Positions 1 through 7,248 of a stretch of 22,597 bases of DNA are shown piece after piece (positions within the stretch are counted from its first letter, which is position 1; each line of letters begins with the position of its first letter). The notes beneath the pieces are model-generated. The model was not told the origin of the DNA and did no database searches. It saw only the letters and a program-made list of their open reading frames with translations. Location: NCBI GenBank assembly GCA_036675035.1, contig JAKFFO010000150.1, positions 1-22,597 of the forward strand, given 5' to 3'. The stretch is from MESE01 sp036675035 (GTDB taxonomy: Bacteria; Pseudomonadota; Gammaproteobacteria; Burkholderiales; Burkholderiaceae_D). Position numbers and translations under genes: made by a program.

Positions 1-545
1 ATTTTGATCTGATTGTCGGCAATCAGCTCATGCGGCTGACCGATCCGCGCCGGTTCGGCGCGGTGCTGTGGCACGCACACGAGGACGGCACGCTCGAAAG
101 CCATTCACTGCTCAAGCGACTGGGAACGGAACCGCTGGAGGATAGTTTTTCAGCTGATCTTCTGTATGTGAAGACGCGGGTGCGCCGGACTGCTATCAAG
201 CAAGTGTTGCTGACAGGAGACATCGTGGTCGGGGTTGGAAACATATATGCATCGGAGAGTCTTTTCAAGGCCGGAATCAATCCGAATACATCGGCACATC
301 GAATCGGCCTGCCGCGATATGAAAAATTGGCGCAGGCAATCCGGGAGACGCTCGCTGCCGCAATCGAACACGGCGGCAGTACGCTGCGCGATTTTGTCGG
401 CGCGGATGGCGCTACCGGATATTTCCAGCAATGCTATTTTGTCTACGATCGCGCCGGCCAGCCTTGCCGTTTATGCGGCACCGCGATCCGTCAAATCAGG
501 CAAGGCCAGCGATCGACGTTTTACTGTGTAAATTGTCAAAAATGA
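1..545 (+). CDS. mutM: Formamidopyrimidine-DNA glycosylase (MutM/Fpg), C-terminal part
   Basis: This is the C-terminal two thirds of the DNA glycosylase/AP lyase that removes 8-oxoguanine and formamidopyrimidines from DNA. The gene is cut by the window edge. The reading frame is open from base 3, so the catalytic N-terminal Pro-Glu lies outside. Visible family marks are LxxTDPRRFGAVLW near the left edge, the GVGNIYASESLF stretch of the helix-two-turn-helix DNA-binding domain (about base 225-265), and the C-terminal zinc finger, with CRLC at about base 466 and CVNC just before the stop. The finger contains the typical GQRSTFYC sequence, so the C-terminus is intact. It ends with TGA 34 bp before the dynamin-like gene on the same strand, and mutY follows that gene. 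The three could form one transcript. Confidence 0.96.
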   Translation, partial: FDLIVGNQLMRLTDPRRFGAVLWHAHEDGTLESHSLLKRLGTEPLEDSFSADLLYVKTRVRRTAIKQVLLTGDIVVGVGNIYASESLFKAGINPNTSAHRIGLPRYEKLAQAIRETLAAAIEHGGSTLRDFVGADGATGYFQQCYFVYDRAGQPCRLCGTAIRQIRQGQRSTFYCVNCQK

Positions 546-579
546 TGGTGAGTGCTAGATTGGATGCAATGGAGCATCA

Positions 580-2532
580 ATGATTGGGGGTAACGTGAGC
601 AATCTGGTTCAGAAGTTCAAGGAATACAGCGCATGGCGCAGCGGCGTTGTGATGGCACTGGAACGTTACCGCGCATGGATTACTGTTGCCGAACTGTCCG
701 ATGCAGCCAGTGAGCAGCGCATGTCGCGGGCGCTAGGGCGACTGGCGGAAGACAAGCTGACAATAGCGTTCGTTGCCGAATTTTCACGTGGCAAATCGGA
801 ACTGATCAATGCGATTTTTTTCGCCGATTACGGCCAACGCATACTGCCTTCCTCGGTTGGCCGTACCACGATGTGTCCTACCGAATTACTGTACGACGAG
901 ACCTTTCCGCCGTCGATCCGGCTGCTGCCGATCGAAACACGCGCCGAGTCACAATCGACCAGCGATTTCAAGGAGCAAGGTCACGCGTGGACGGTGCTGC
1001 CACTCGATATCTCTTCCGGCGATGGCATGCTCGAAGCGTTCAAGCATGTCAGCCTGACCAAACGTGTACCGCTCGAAGCTGCAAAAAGTTATGGTTTGTT
1101 CGATGAAGACGACCCCGACAGCAAGCAAGCGGTCGACGCCGACGGCATGGTCGAAATTTCGCAGTGGCGCCATGCGATCGTCAATTTCCCGCACCCGTTA
1201 TTGAAAGAAGGGCTGGTAATTGTCGATACGCCGGGCCTGAATGCGATCGGCACCGAGCCCGAGTTGACACTGAATCTGATTCCTAACGCGCACGCGGTAT
1301 TGTTCATACTTGCCGCCGATACCGGCGTCACCAAGAGCGATATCGAAGTCTGGCGCCAGCATATCGGAACCGGAGCAGGCCGCATGGTGGTTTTGAACAA
1401 GATAGACAGCATGTGGGATGAATTGCGCTCCGAGGCGGAAGTCGAGCGGCAGATTCTCGGTCAGGTCGGCAGCGTAGCGCGCACGCTCGGATTGTCGCAG
1501 CAGCAGGTATACCCGGTTTCGGCGCAAAAGGGCCTGGTTGCAAAAATCAATCGGGATGCCAGATTGCTCGCCCGGAGCCGATTACCGGCACTGGAATCGG
1601 CGTTATCGAACGAGCTCATTCCAGCCAAGCAAGACATCATTCGCACACAGTTTGCAACCGAGATCAATGAACTGACCGCATCGAGGCAGGCGCTTTTATC
1701 GGCGCGGATTCGTAATGTGGTGGAGCAACTGATCGAATTGAAAAGTCTGCGCGGTAAAAACCAGAATATTGTTTCGCACATGATGAAACGCATCGATATC
1801 GAGAAAAAGGAATTCGATGACAGCCTGTTGAAACTTCAGGGCACGCGCGCAGTCTTCTCGCGCTTGTCGGTCGAAGTGTTTACCACGCTTGGAATGAATG
1901 TTCTCAAGGACGAAATAAGCAAGGCTCGTGACTCGATGAGCAAAAGCATGTTTTCGACCGGCATGCGCGACGCCGTGAAAAACTTCTTCGCCGGCATTCA
2001 GGAAAATCTGACATCGTCCGGCAAGAAAACCGACGAGATTACTGAAATGATGACGGTGATGTATCGTAAATTCTCGACCGATCATGGTCTGGCGCTTTCG
2101 ACGCCGATGCCGTTTTCGCTCGAAAAATACAGTAACGAAATCGCAATGATTGAAGCGGTCTATCACAAGCAGTTCAGCACGACGGCATTGATGACCACAC
2201 CTCAGGTGGTGTTGATGCAAAAGTTTTTTGATTCGATTGCATCGCGGGTAAAGCAAAATTTTCTGTTGGCGAATCGCGATGTTGATGCATGGTTGAAGGT
2301 GGTGATGACACCGCTGGAAGCGCAGATTCGTGAGCACAAGGCGCAATTGAAACGGCGCAGGCAATCAATCGAACGCATCCATGAGGCGACCGATGGGCTG
2401 GAAGAAAAAGTCACTGTGCTGGAAAAAATGCAGGATGAGATGACAGATCAGAAGAAAGCGCTGGATGCGCTGGAAGAAGAATTGAAGACTGCCATCATGG
2501 AAGAACTGACCTCATTCAAAGCGGCGGCATGA
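580..2532 (+). CDS. Dynamin-like GTPase family protein
   Basis: A 650-residue large GTPase of the bacterial dynamin-like family. GTPase motifs in order are a P-loop AEFSRGKS (residues 66-73), a G2 threonine region GRTTMCPTEL (94-103), G3 DTPG (216-219) and G4 NKID (273-276). The remaining half is helical and charged, with probable coiled coil in the last 80 residues (EEKVTVLEKMQDEMTDQKKA region). Bacterial dynamin-like proteins bind or remodel membranes, but the cellular role of this subfamily is unknown to me. No transmembrane segment is evident. The P-loop has Ala where the consensus first Gly would be. Start: ATG at 580 has GGAG at 571-574. An in-frame GTG at 595, preceded by GGGGG, would give a protein five residues shorter. 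It sits between mutM (34 bp) and mutY (29 bp), all co-oriented. The family call is firm; the function is not. Confidence 0.9.
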   Translation: MIGGNVSNLVQKFKEYSAWRSGVVMALERYRAWITVAELSDAASEQRMSRALGRLAEDKLTIAFVAEFSRGKSELINAIFFADYGQRILPSSVGRTTMCPTELLYDETFPPSIRLLPIETRAESQSTSDFKEQGHAWTVLPLDISSGDGMLEAFKHVSLTKRVPLEAAKSYGLFDEDDPDSKQAVDADGMVEISQWRHAIVNFPHPLLKEGLVIVDTPGLNAIGTEPELTLNLIPNAHAVLFILAADTGVTKSDIEVWRQHIGTGAGRMVVLNKIDSMWDELRSEAEVERQILGQVGSVARTLGLSQQQVYPVSAQKGLVAKINRDARLLARSRLPALESALSNELIPAKQDIIRTQFATEINELTASRQALLSARIRNVVEQLIELKSLRGKNQNIVSHMMKRIDIEKKEFDDSLLKLQGTRAVFSRLSVEVFTTLGMNVLKDEISKARDSMSKSMFSTGMRDAVKNFFAGIQENLTSSGKKTDEITEMMTVMYRKFSTDHGLALSTPMPFSLEKYSNEIAMIEAVYHKQFSTTALMTTPQVVLMQKFFDSIASRVKQNFLLANRDVDAWLKVVMTPLEAQIREHKAQLKRRRQSIERIHEATDGLEEKVTVLEKMQDEMTDQKKALDALEEELKTAIMEELTSFKAAA

Positions 2533-2561
2533 ATGAAAAAATGTATCGATAAAGCATATCG

Positions 2562-3731
2562 ATGAAACGTGTCGTTGCCGGAAAATCCGGCACTTTGAAA
2601 GCAGCCGGAAACGTCGATGAACTGGATTTGGCGGCGATCGATCCCGGTTTTTCCGCTGCCGTTATTTCATGGCAAAAGCAGCATGGCCGCCACAGGCTTC
2701 CTTGGCAGAATACGCGGGACGCGTATCGGATCTGGCTTTCCGAAATCATGCTCCAGCAAACCCAGGTCTCTGCAGTCATTCCCTACTATCTGCGATTTCT
2801 CGAGCATTTTCCTGATGTCGGATCGCTTGCTGCCGCGCCGGCGGAAGAGGTCATGGCGCTTTGGAGCGGCCTGGGATATTACTCGCGTGCGCGCAACCTG
2901 CATCAGTGCGCGCAGCGCATCTGCACCGACTACGGGGGCGTTTTTCCGGCCGATCCGGAACTGCTCGCACAATTGCCGGGTATCGGGCGGTCGACCGCTG
3001 CTGCGATCTCCGCTTTTGCCTACGGCACGCGTGCCGCTATTCTGGACGGAAATGTCAAACGGGTCTTCTGCAGGATATTCGGTATCGAAGGCTATCCGGG
3101 TGAAAAGCGGATCGAACAGCATCTGTGGCGCCATGCCGAAGCTCTTTTGCCGGAACGCGACGTCGAAGCCTACACCCAGGGTTTGATGGATCTAGGCGCG
3201 ACCGTGTGTACCCGCAACAGTCCTGCATGCGCGTCGTGCCCGATGCTACCGCGCTGTTCCGCCGCGGCCACCGACCGGGTAAAGCTTTTACCGTTTCGAA
3301 AGACGCGAAAAGCGATTCCGGAAAAACACGCGGCAATGCTGGTCGTCATCGACCGTGGCCAGGTGCTGCTGGAGCAGCGGCCTGCAACGGGAATCTGGGG
3401 CGGACTGTTGTCCTTGCCCGAACTTGCGGGTTCGCTACTGGAACATGAAGTGCCGTACGACGAGAAAGACCGGGACAGGGCGATTTCGAATGCGATCGCA
3501 CGATTCGGGACGGTGGACTCCTGCAAGCCGCTGAAGCCCCTGATTCACGGTTTTACGCATTTCAAGCTGCATATGGCACCGTTTCGAATAAGTCTGGCAA
3601 GCCGCCTGGACTTTGCCGGTCAAAACAGCCATGTCTGGTACGATGCCGCGAAGCTTCCCCGTGCTCCGCTGCCTGCGCCAATCAAAAAATTATTGCTTGA
3701 AATCTTCAGTGATGCAGGGCAATCGGTGTAG
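2562..3731 (+). CDS. mutY: A/G-specific adenine DNA glycosylase (MutY)
   Basis: MutY removes adenine mispaired with 8-oxoguanine, completing the GO repair system begun by MutM upstream. The HhH-GPD fold is clear: catalytic Glu61 in SEIMLQQTQV, helix-hairpin-helix LPGIGRSTAAAI (138-149), and catalytic Asp162 in ILDGNVKR. The 4Fe-4S loop is complete (Cys216-X6-Cys223-X2-Cys226-X5-Cys232). The C-terminal third (about 255-380) is the Nudix-like 8-oxoG recognition domain, with GFTHFKLHM near the end. At 389 residues it is slightly longer than the E. coli enzyme (about 350), because roughly 24 residues precede the usual N-terminus. No closer in-frame ATG exists before the catalytic Glu motif, so the ATG at 2562 is kept, though a downstream GTG cannot be excluded. 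It converges with the LON-domain gene on the other strand, with no clear terminator in the 59-bp gap. Confidence 0.97.
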   Translation: MKRVVAGKSGTLKAAGNVDELDLAAIDPGFSAAVISWQKQHGRHRLPWQNTRDAYRIWLSEIMLQQTQVSAVIPYYLRFLEHFPDVGSLAAAPAEEVMALWSGLGYYSRARNLHQCAQRICTDYGGVFPADPELLAQLPGIGRSTAAAISAFAYGTRAAILDGNVKRVFCRIFGIEGYPGEKRIEQHLWRHAEALLPERDVEAYTQGLMDLGATVCTRNSPACASCPMLPRCSAAATDRVKLLPFRKTRKAIPEKHAAMLVVIDRGQVLLEQRPATGIWGGLLSLPELAGSLLEHEVPYDEKDRDRAISNAIARFGTVDSCKPLKPLIHGFTHFKLHMAPFRISLASRLDFAGQNSHVWYDAAKLPRAPLPAPIKKLLLEIFSDAGQSV

Positions 3732-3790
3732 TTGTATCGATTCAGCTCTGATTCCGCATCAAGTTCGGCAAGTCACGTCCACCAGTCCGG

Positions 3791-4423
3791 TCAAATAATC
3801 TTATGTTGTTGCAAGTACTGATGGACAATCGCAAGGCGGCTTTGTGCATTTTCCAGTTCCAGCAATTTCTGGCGAGCTTTCAGCGGAATCGGGAGAATCT
3901 CGCACCACCGATTGGCAACCCAGGCAGCATTGTCTAGTTGAGCCGGTTGAGCGAATGGACTGACGAACGAGTCTCCCTGTTCGGTACGCCCCTTGAAATT
4001 GATATCGTCGATCACGAGCTTGAGCGCTTTCGCACAATGCACATGCGTTTCGCTTACTGCGAGAGCTGCATCGGCGGGAATCATTTCGATACGGGCTTCA
4101 AGCCGCTGATCGTCCAATATCCTCGTTTCCAGAATACGAAATCGCTCATCGCCCAGGATCCGCAGCAGCAATACGCCCAGGTCTTGCATATCCCATTGCG
4201 TAATGTTCGCAACGCAGCCAACGGCGTCCGGCTCCGCAGCAAGGCCAACCTCCTGCCCTGACTTGATACGCACTACACCGAATGGCGTAGCGCTTTTCAT
4301 GCATTGGCGCACCATATCGACATAGCGGGTTTCGAACACCTTCAGTGGTAAAACCCCGCCGGGAAACAATACGGTATTGAGAGGAAAAAGTGGAAGCCAG
4401 GTGTTCTGGAGGGGCATGTTCAT
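3791..4423 (-). CDS. LON peptidase N-terminal substrate-binding domain protein (stand-alone)
   Basis: A small cytosolic protein of about 210 residues. It consists only of the LON substrate-binding (PUA-like) domain and lacks the AAA+ ATPase and Ser-Lys protease parts of Lon. The hallmark N-terminus LPLFPLNTVLFPGGVLPLKV is followed by FETRYVDMV, then a beta-rich core (VGCVANI, GDERFRILE) and a helical C-terminal third. The open frame extends upstream to 4642 and would overlap rapZ, but those 73 residues look unlike the family. I therefore place the start at the ATG ending at 4423, with a second ATG two codons later at 4417 equally possible. Neither has a clear Shine-Dalgarno. It lies 82 bp downstream of rapZ and is the last gene of the ptsN-hprK-rapZ run. 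Its function is unknown; it may bind substrates for a protease or act independently. Confidence 0.88.
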   Translation of the reverse strand: MNMPLQNTWLPLFPLNTVLFPGGVLPLKVFETRYVDMVRQCMKSATPFGVVRIKSGQEVGLAAEPDAVGCVANITQWDMQDLGVLLLRILGDERFRILETRILDDQRLEARIEMIPADAALAVSETHVHCAKALKLVIDDINFKGRTEQGDSFVSPFAQPAQLDNAAWVANRWCEILPIPLKARQKLLELENAQSRLAIVHQYLQQHKII

Positions 4424-4505
4424 GAGAAAACGGATGAATGATTGGTATCGCAGTGCCGAGTGTATCGGCTGGCAAGTGAAAGGTGCCGTCATGCGTGACA
4501 GCTTC

Positions 4506-5369
4506 TTAGTCGAGCTCTCTGTGTCGCAATACGACGCGCGCTGAAGTCTGAAAATACTTGGCAAGATGTTCGACAAAATACACTGACCTGTGTTGCCCCC
4601 CGGTGCAGCCGATAGCAACAGTGAGATAGCTTCGATTGTCATTCTTGAATGACGGTAACCATCTTTCGATGAAGCCGCGTATGTCGCTCAACAATGCCAC
4701 TGCATCGGCTTGCGCATTCAGGAACTCGATCACTGCAGCGTCCCTGCCCGTAAGCGGTCTCAATTCCAGATCGTAAAAGGGGTTGGGCAAGACGCGCACG
4801 TCGAATACCAGATCTGCATCAAGCGGGACACCGAACTTGAATGCGAACGATTCGAACAGCAGGGTCAGCGGCGTGCGGTCGGTACCGATCAAATCCTTGA
4901 TCCATGCCCGCAATTTATTTGCGGTCAGGCCCGAGGTGTCGATCACATGTCCAAGGCCCTCAATGGCGCCCAGCATTTCGCGTTCTTTTCGAATGCATTC
5001 GGTAAGAGTCGGGCGATCGGTGGGGTTCTGGGACGAGCTGACCCGATGGGATAAGGGATGGCTGCGACGCGTTTCAGAAAATCTGGTTATCAGCGATTCG
5101 GTCTTGGCCGTCAGGAACAGCACCTTGACGTCGTGGCCCTGTTCCTTGAGCCACTGGATATCTGCCGGCAACCCGGTGAGCGATACCGCACTGCGCGCAT
5201 CGACCGCCACTGCCAGCGTCAGATCGCCTTCATTGATGCGCGTTGCTACCAGTGCACGCAGCAAGGTGGGCGGTAAATTATCGACACAGAAATAACCTGC
5301 ATCTTCTAGTGCGTTCAGTCCGACCGATTTGCCGGACCCGGAAATGCCGGTAATAAGGATAATGCGCAT
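4506..5369 (-). CDS. rapZ: RNase adapter / nucleotide-binding protein RapZ (YvcJ family)
   Basis: A 287-residue P-loop protein of the RapZ/YvcJ family. In E. coli RapZ presents the small RNA GlmZ to RNase E and so tunes glucosamine-6-phosphate synthase. Whether that holds in betaproteobacteria is not established from the sequence. Walker A is GISGSGKS (residues 8-15), followed by LEDAGYFCVDNLPP. A Walker-B-like strand ends at Asp57 (LAVAVDARS). The conserved C-terminal domain carries GCTGGQHRS (254-262). Length matches the family (about 285). Its position downstream of ptsN and hprK is the usual proteobacterial linkage of this family with PTS-Ntr genes. The start ATG ends at 5369 and no strong Shine-Dalgarno precedes it. 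A 128-bp gap separates it from hprK and carries a possible promoter. Confidence 0.95.
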   Translation of the reverse strand: MRIILITGISGSGKSVGLNALEDAGYFCVDNLPPTLLRALVATRINEGDLTLAVAVDARSAVSLTGLPADIQWLKEQGHDVKVLFLTAKTESLITRFSETRRSHPLSHRVSSSQNPTDRPTLTECIRKEREMLGAIEGLGHVIDTSGLTANKLRAWIKDLIGTDRTPLTLLFESFAFKFGVPLDADLVFDVRVLPNPFYDLELRPLTGRDAAVIEFLNAQADAVALLSDIRGFIERWLPSFKNDNRSYLTVAIGCTGGQHRSVYFVEHLAKYFQTSARVVLRHRELD

Positions 5370-5396
5370 AGGACGTGATGATACAGCAGCCGTCTG

Positions 5397-5425
5397 AAAA
5401 TCGTCGCCTGCAAGATAGCTGTCAA
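5397..5425 (-). promoter_or_regulatory. Possible rapZ promoter in the hprK-rapZ gap
   Basis: On the minus strand a perfect -35 hexamer TTGACA (bases 5425-5420) is followed after 17 bp by GATTTT (5402-5397), a poor -10. It lies 28 bp before the rapZ ATG. The 128-bp gap is long for a tight operon, so an internal promoter is plausible. The weak -10 makes the call tentative. Confidence 0.3.
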
Positions 5426-5497
5426 ATCAGTGATCTTTGGCCTGCGAGCCAGTAGTTCGGTGCACTTTGGAACTCGTCATTGGCGCGCAGTGGACTG

Positions 5498-6436
5498 CTA
5501 ATCGCTATCCATCGCTTTCTGCTGCCGCTCCATGAAGTCTTTCAGGGTATCGACGCCGCGCAATTGCAGGATCGTATTGCGGACCGCAGCTTCAAGCAGC
5601 ACTGCCAGGTTGCGCCCGGCTTCGACCGGAATCACGACTTTGCGAATCGGAAGGCCGAGTACATCTTCGGTGTGCGAGTGCAGTGGCAAACGCTCGTAAT
5701 TTTCTTCTAGGGTCTTGCGGCGTACCAGATGCACGATCAACTTCAGACGCATTTTTCGGCGCACAGCAGTTTCGCCGAAAATTGTCTTGATATCCAGTAA
5801 TCCCAGACCGCGAACTTCCAGCAGATTTTGCAGTAGCGCCGGGCAGCGGCCTTCGATCATGTGCGGAGCAATCCGCGCAAACTCGACCGCATCGTCGGCC
5901 ACCAGCCCGTGATTTCTCGAAATCAGTTCAAGCCCCAGCTCGCTTTTCCCCAATCCTGATTCGCCGGTTATCAATACTCCGACGCCGAGCACATCCATGA
6001 AAACACCGTGCATCGTGATTCGCTGCGCCAGTTTTTTTGACAGATATACGCGCAAGTAATCGATCACTTGCGCGGCGGATAATGGTGTCGAAAACAAGGG
6101 TATGTTTTTCTCGTCGCAAACCGACAGAATGTACGCCGGGGTTTCAAGGCCTTGCGCGATGATGAACGCCGGCGGTTTGCCGTTCACCAGTTCTTCGGTT
6201 TGCTGCGCACGCACCGCTGGGGAGAGGCGGTTGTAATAATCGATTTCCTGGTGTCCGAAAACCTGGATGCGTCCAGGATGAATGAGATTCAGATGCCCGA
6301 CCTGATCTGCCGCGGATGTTGCGTCGCCGGAAATCAGCCGTTCTCCGCCGGGAAATCCGGCAAACCAGCCCAACTCGAGCGCTTCACGGTTATCGTCGTA
6401 AAGCTGTTGAATGGAAAGTGGGGTTGATAGCGGCAT
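5498..6436 (-). CDS. hprK: HPr kinase/phosphorylase
   Basis: A bifunctional enzyme that phosphorylates HPr on its regulatory serine with ATP or pyrophosphate and removes it by phosphorolysis. In proteobacteria it belongs to a regulatory PTS rather than to classical Gram-positive catabolite repression. The protein is full length (312 residues). The N-terminal domain covers about 1-130. In the kinase domain, His143 (MHGVFMDV) precedes Walker A GESGLGKS (158-165). The acidic pair is Asp181/182 (LVADD), and the HprK signature is EVRGLGLLDI (207-216), followed by a basic C-terminal region (VRRKMRLKL). It is 60 bp downstream of ptsN, and that gap is mostly filled by a perfect inverted repeat. The start ATG (6434-6436) lacks a visible Shine-Dalgarno. 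The target HPr (ptsH) is not in the window. Confidence 0.97.
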   Translation of the reverse strand: MPLSTPLSIQQLYDDNREALELGWFAGFPGGERLISGDATSAADQVGHLNLIHPGRIQVFGHQEIDYYNRLSPAVRAQQTEELVNGKPPAFIIAQGLETPAYILSVCDEKNIPLFSTPLSAAQVIDYLRVYLSKKLAQRITMHGVFMDVLGVGVLITGESGLGKSELGLELISRNHGLVADDAVEFARIAPHMIEGRCPALLQNLLEVRGLGLLDIKTIFGETAVRRKMRLKLIVHLVRRKTLEENYERLPLHSHTEDVLGLPIRKVVIPVEAGRNLAVLLEAAVRNTILQLRGVDTLKDFMERQQKAMDSD

Positions 6437-6446
6437 GGTGGCTTTG

Positions 6447-6476
6447 TGCGAGTACGAACTGTTTAACGTACTCGCA
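6447..6476 (-). repeat. Perfect 10-bp inverted repeat upstream of hprK
   Basis: TGCGAGTACG (6447-6456) and its exact complement CGTACTCGCA (6467-6476) flank a 10-base loop. Read on the minus strand it lies between the ptsN stop and the hprK ATG, ending 10 nt before the start codon. There is no T-run, so it is not a standard terminator. It could be an mRNA hairpin controlling hprK translation or processing, or a DNA operator. Confidence 0.6.
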
Positions 6477-6496
6477 TATTACCGATGATGCGCTAT

Positions 6497-6970
6497 TTAT
6501 GCGACATTTTGCAGGTGGGGTCGCCATTGGGTGATGCGTGCATGCACGGCAACGGGATTTGGATCGATCGTCAGCCCTCTCCGGAATCTGTCATCGGAAA
6601 ACATTTCGGCCACTTCAGACAGAATCTCAAGATGCTGCTGCGTCACATGATCCGGAATAAGCAGAAATATCAGCAGTTTTACCGGTTGTCCGTCTGGAGA
6701 TTCGAATGGAATCGGCTCGGTCAGGCGAATAAAAGCAGCTATCGGCGCCTTCAAACCCTTGATGCGGCCGTGAGGAACTGCAACGCCATGGCCTAAACCG
6801 GTTGAGCCCAGTCTTTCTCTTGCAAACAGGTTTTCCGAAACCAGCGAGCGGGCAATACTGCAGTTGTTTTCAAAAATCAAGCCAGCTTGCTCGAATGCAC
6901 GCTTTTTGCTTGAAACGTCCAGATCAAGCACGACGTTTTCGCGGGGAAGAATTTTACTGAAATGAGTCAT
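6497..6970 (-). CDS. ptsN: PTS IIA-like nitrogen-regulatory protein (EIIA-Ntr)
   Basis: PtsN is the terminal phospho-acceptor of the nitrogen-related PTS and regulates transporters, kinases and metabolism by contact rather than by moving sugar. The protein is about 157 residues, the family length. The phosphorylated histidine sits in LGHGVAVPHGRIKG (His67, counted from the ATG at 6970), preceded by ARERLGSTGLG. The N-terminus ILPRENVVLDLDVSSKKRAF matches the family, supporting the ATG at 6968-6970. An in-frame GTG four codons upstream (6980-6982) is an alternative. Neither has a clear Shine-Dalgarno. hprK follows 60 bp downstream. Upstream on the same strand lies 278 bp of non-coding DNA and then queF, not the rpoN-hpf pair often seen before ptsN. 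Confidence 0.96.
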   Translation of the reverse strand: MTHFSKILPRENVVLDLDVSSKKRAFEQAGLIFENNCSIARSLVSENLFARERLGSTGLGHGVAVPHGRIKGLKAPIAAFIRLTEPIPFESPDGQPVKLLIFLLIPDHVTQQHLEILSEVAEMFSDDRFRRGLTIDPNPVAVHARITQWRPHLQNVA

Positions 6971-7001
6971 GGTGCAATGCACAAATTAAATTTCGCAACG
7001 A

Positions 7002-7033
7002 ATTATAGGCCTAATCCACTACACCTGCGTCAA
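7002..7033 (-). promoter_or_regulatory. Probable ptsN promoter
   Basis: On the minus strand a consensus -10 TATAAT (7007-7002) lies about 32 bp before the ptsN ATG. A TTGACG -35 candidate (7033-7028) is 20 bp upstream of it, three longer than ideal. The 278-bp stretch 6971-7248 holds no gene I can recognise, no convincing terminator after queF and no sigma-54 type -24/-12 pair. This promoter is its only clear content. Confidence 0.45.
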
Positions 7034-7248
7034 AAAACAAGACCGTTGTAAATCAGTCTGTCGTTATTGCCAATGAAATGCTATGCCGAGCTTTGTTTGA
7101 TTGGCTGCACTCTGTGAAGATTAGGCCACGCACGTTTAATTGCAATGAGATTAAGCAAGGTTTCGTCCCGCTGACAGGAGCGTCGGGGAAAGCTGGTTTT
7201 CAGCGTAATTGCGAACAAGCGGCCATATCGAAAATGCTCAGGGACTGT

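Noticed and set aside
1696..2364. 222-codon frame antisense to the dynamin-like gene
   Set aside because: His/Arg/Phe-rich shadow of a charged helical region, with no ribosome site or domain.
2543..2564. Repeated ATCGAT around the mutY start
   Set aside because: Two 6-bp self-palindromes 7 bases apart are expected by chance and overlap no promoter signal.
3732..3790. Bidirectional terminator between convergent mutY and the LON-domain gene
   Set aside because: No stem of useful length or T-run could be found in the 59-bp gap.
4424..4642. N-terminal extension of the LON-domain protein to an upstream ATG
   Set aside because: It would overlap the conserved C-terminus of rapZ by about 137 bp, and the extra residues do not resemble LON-domain proteins.
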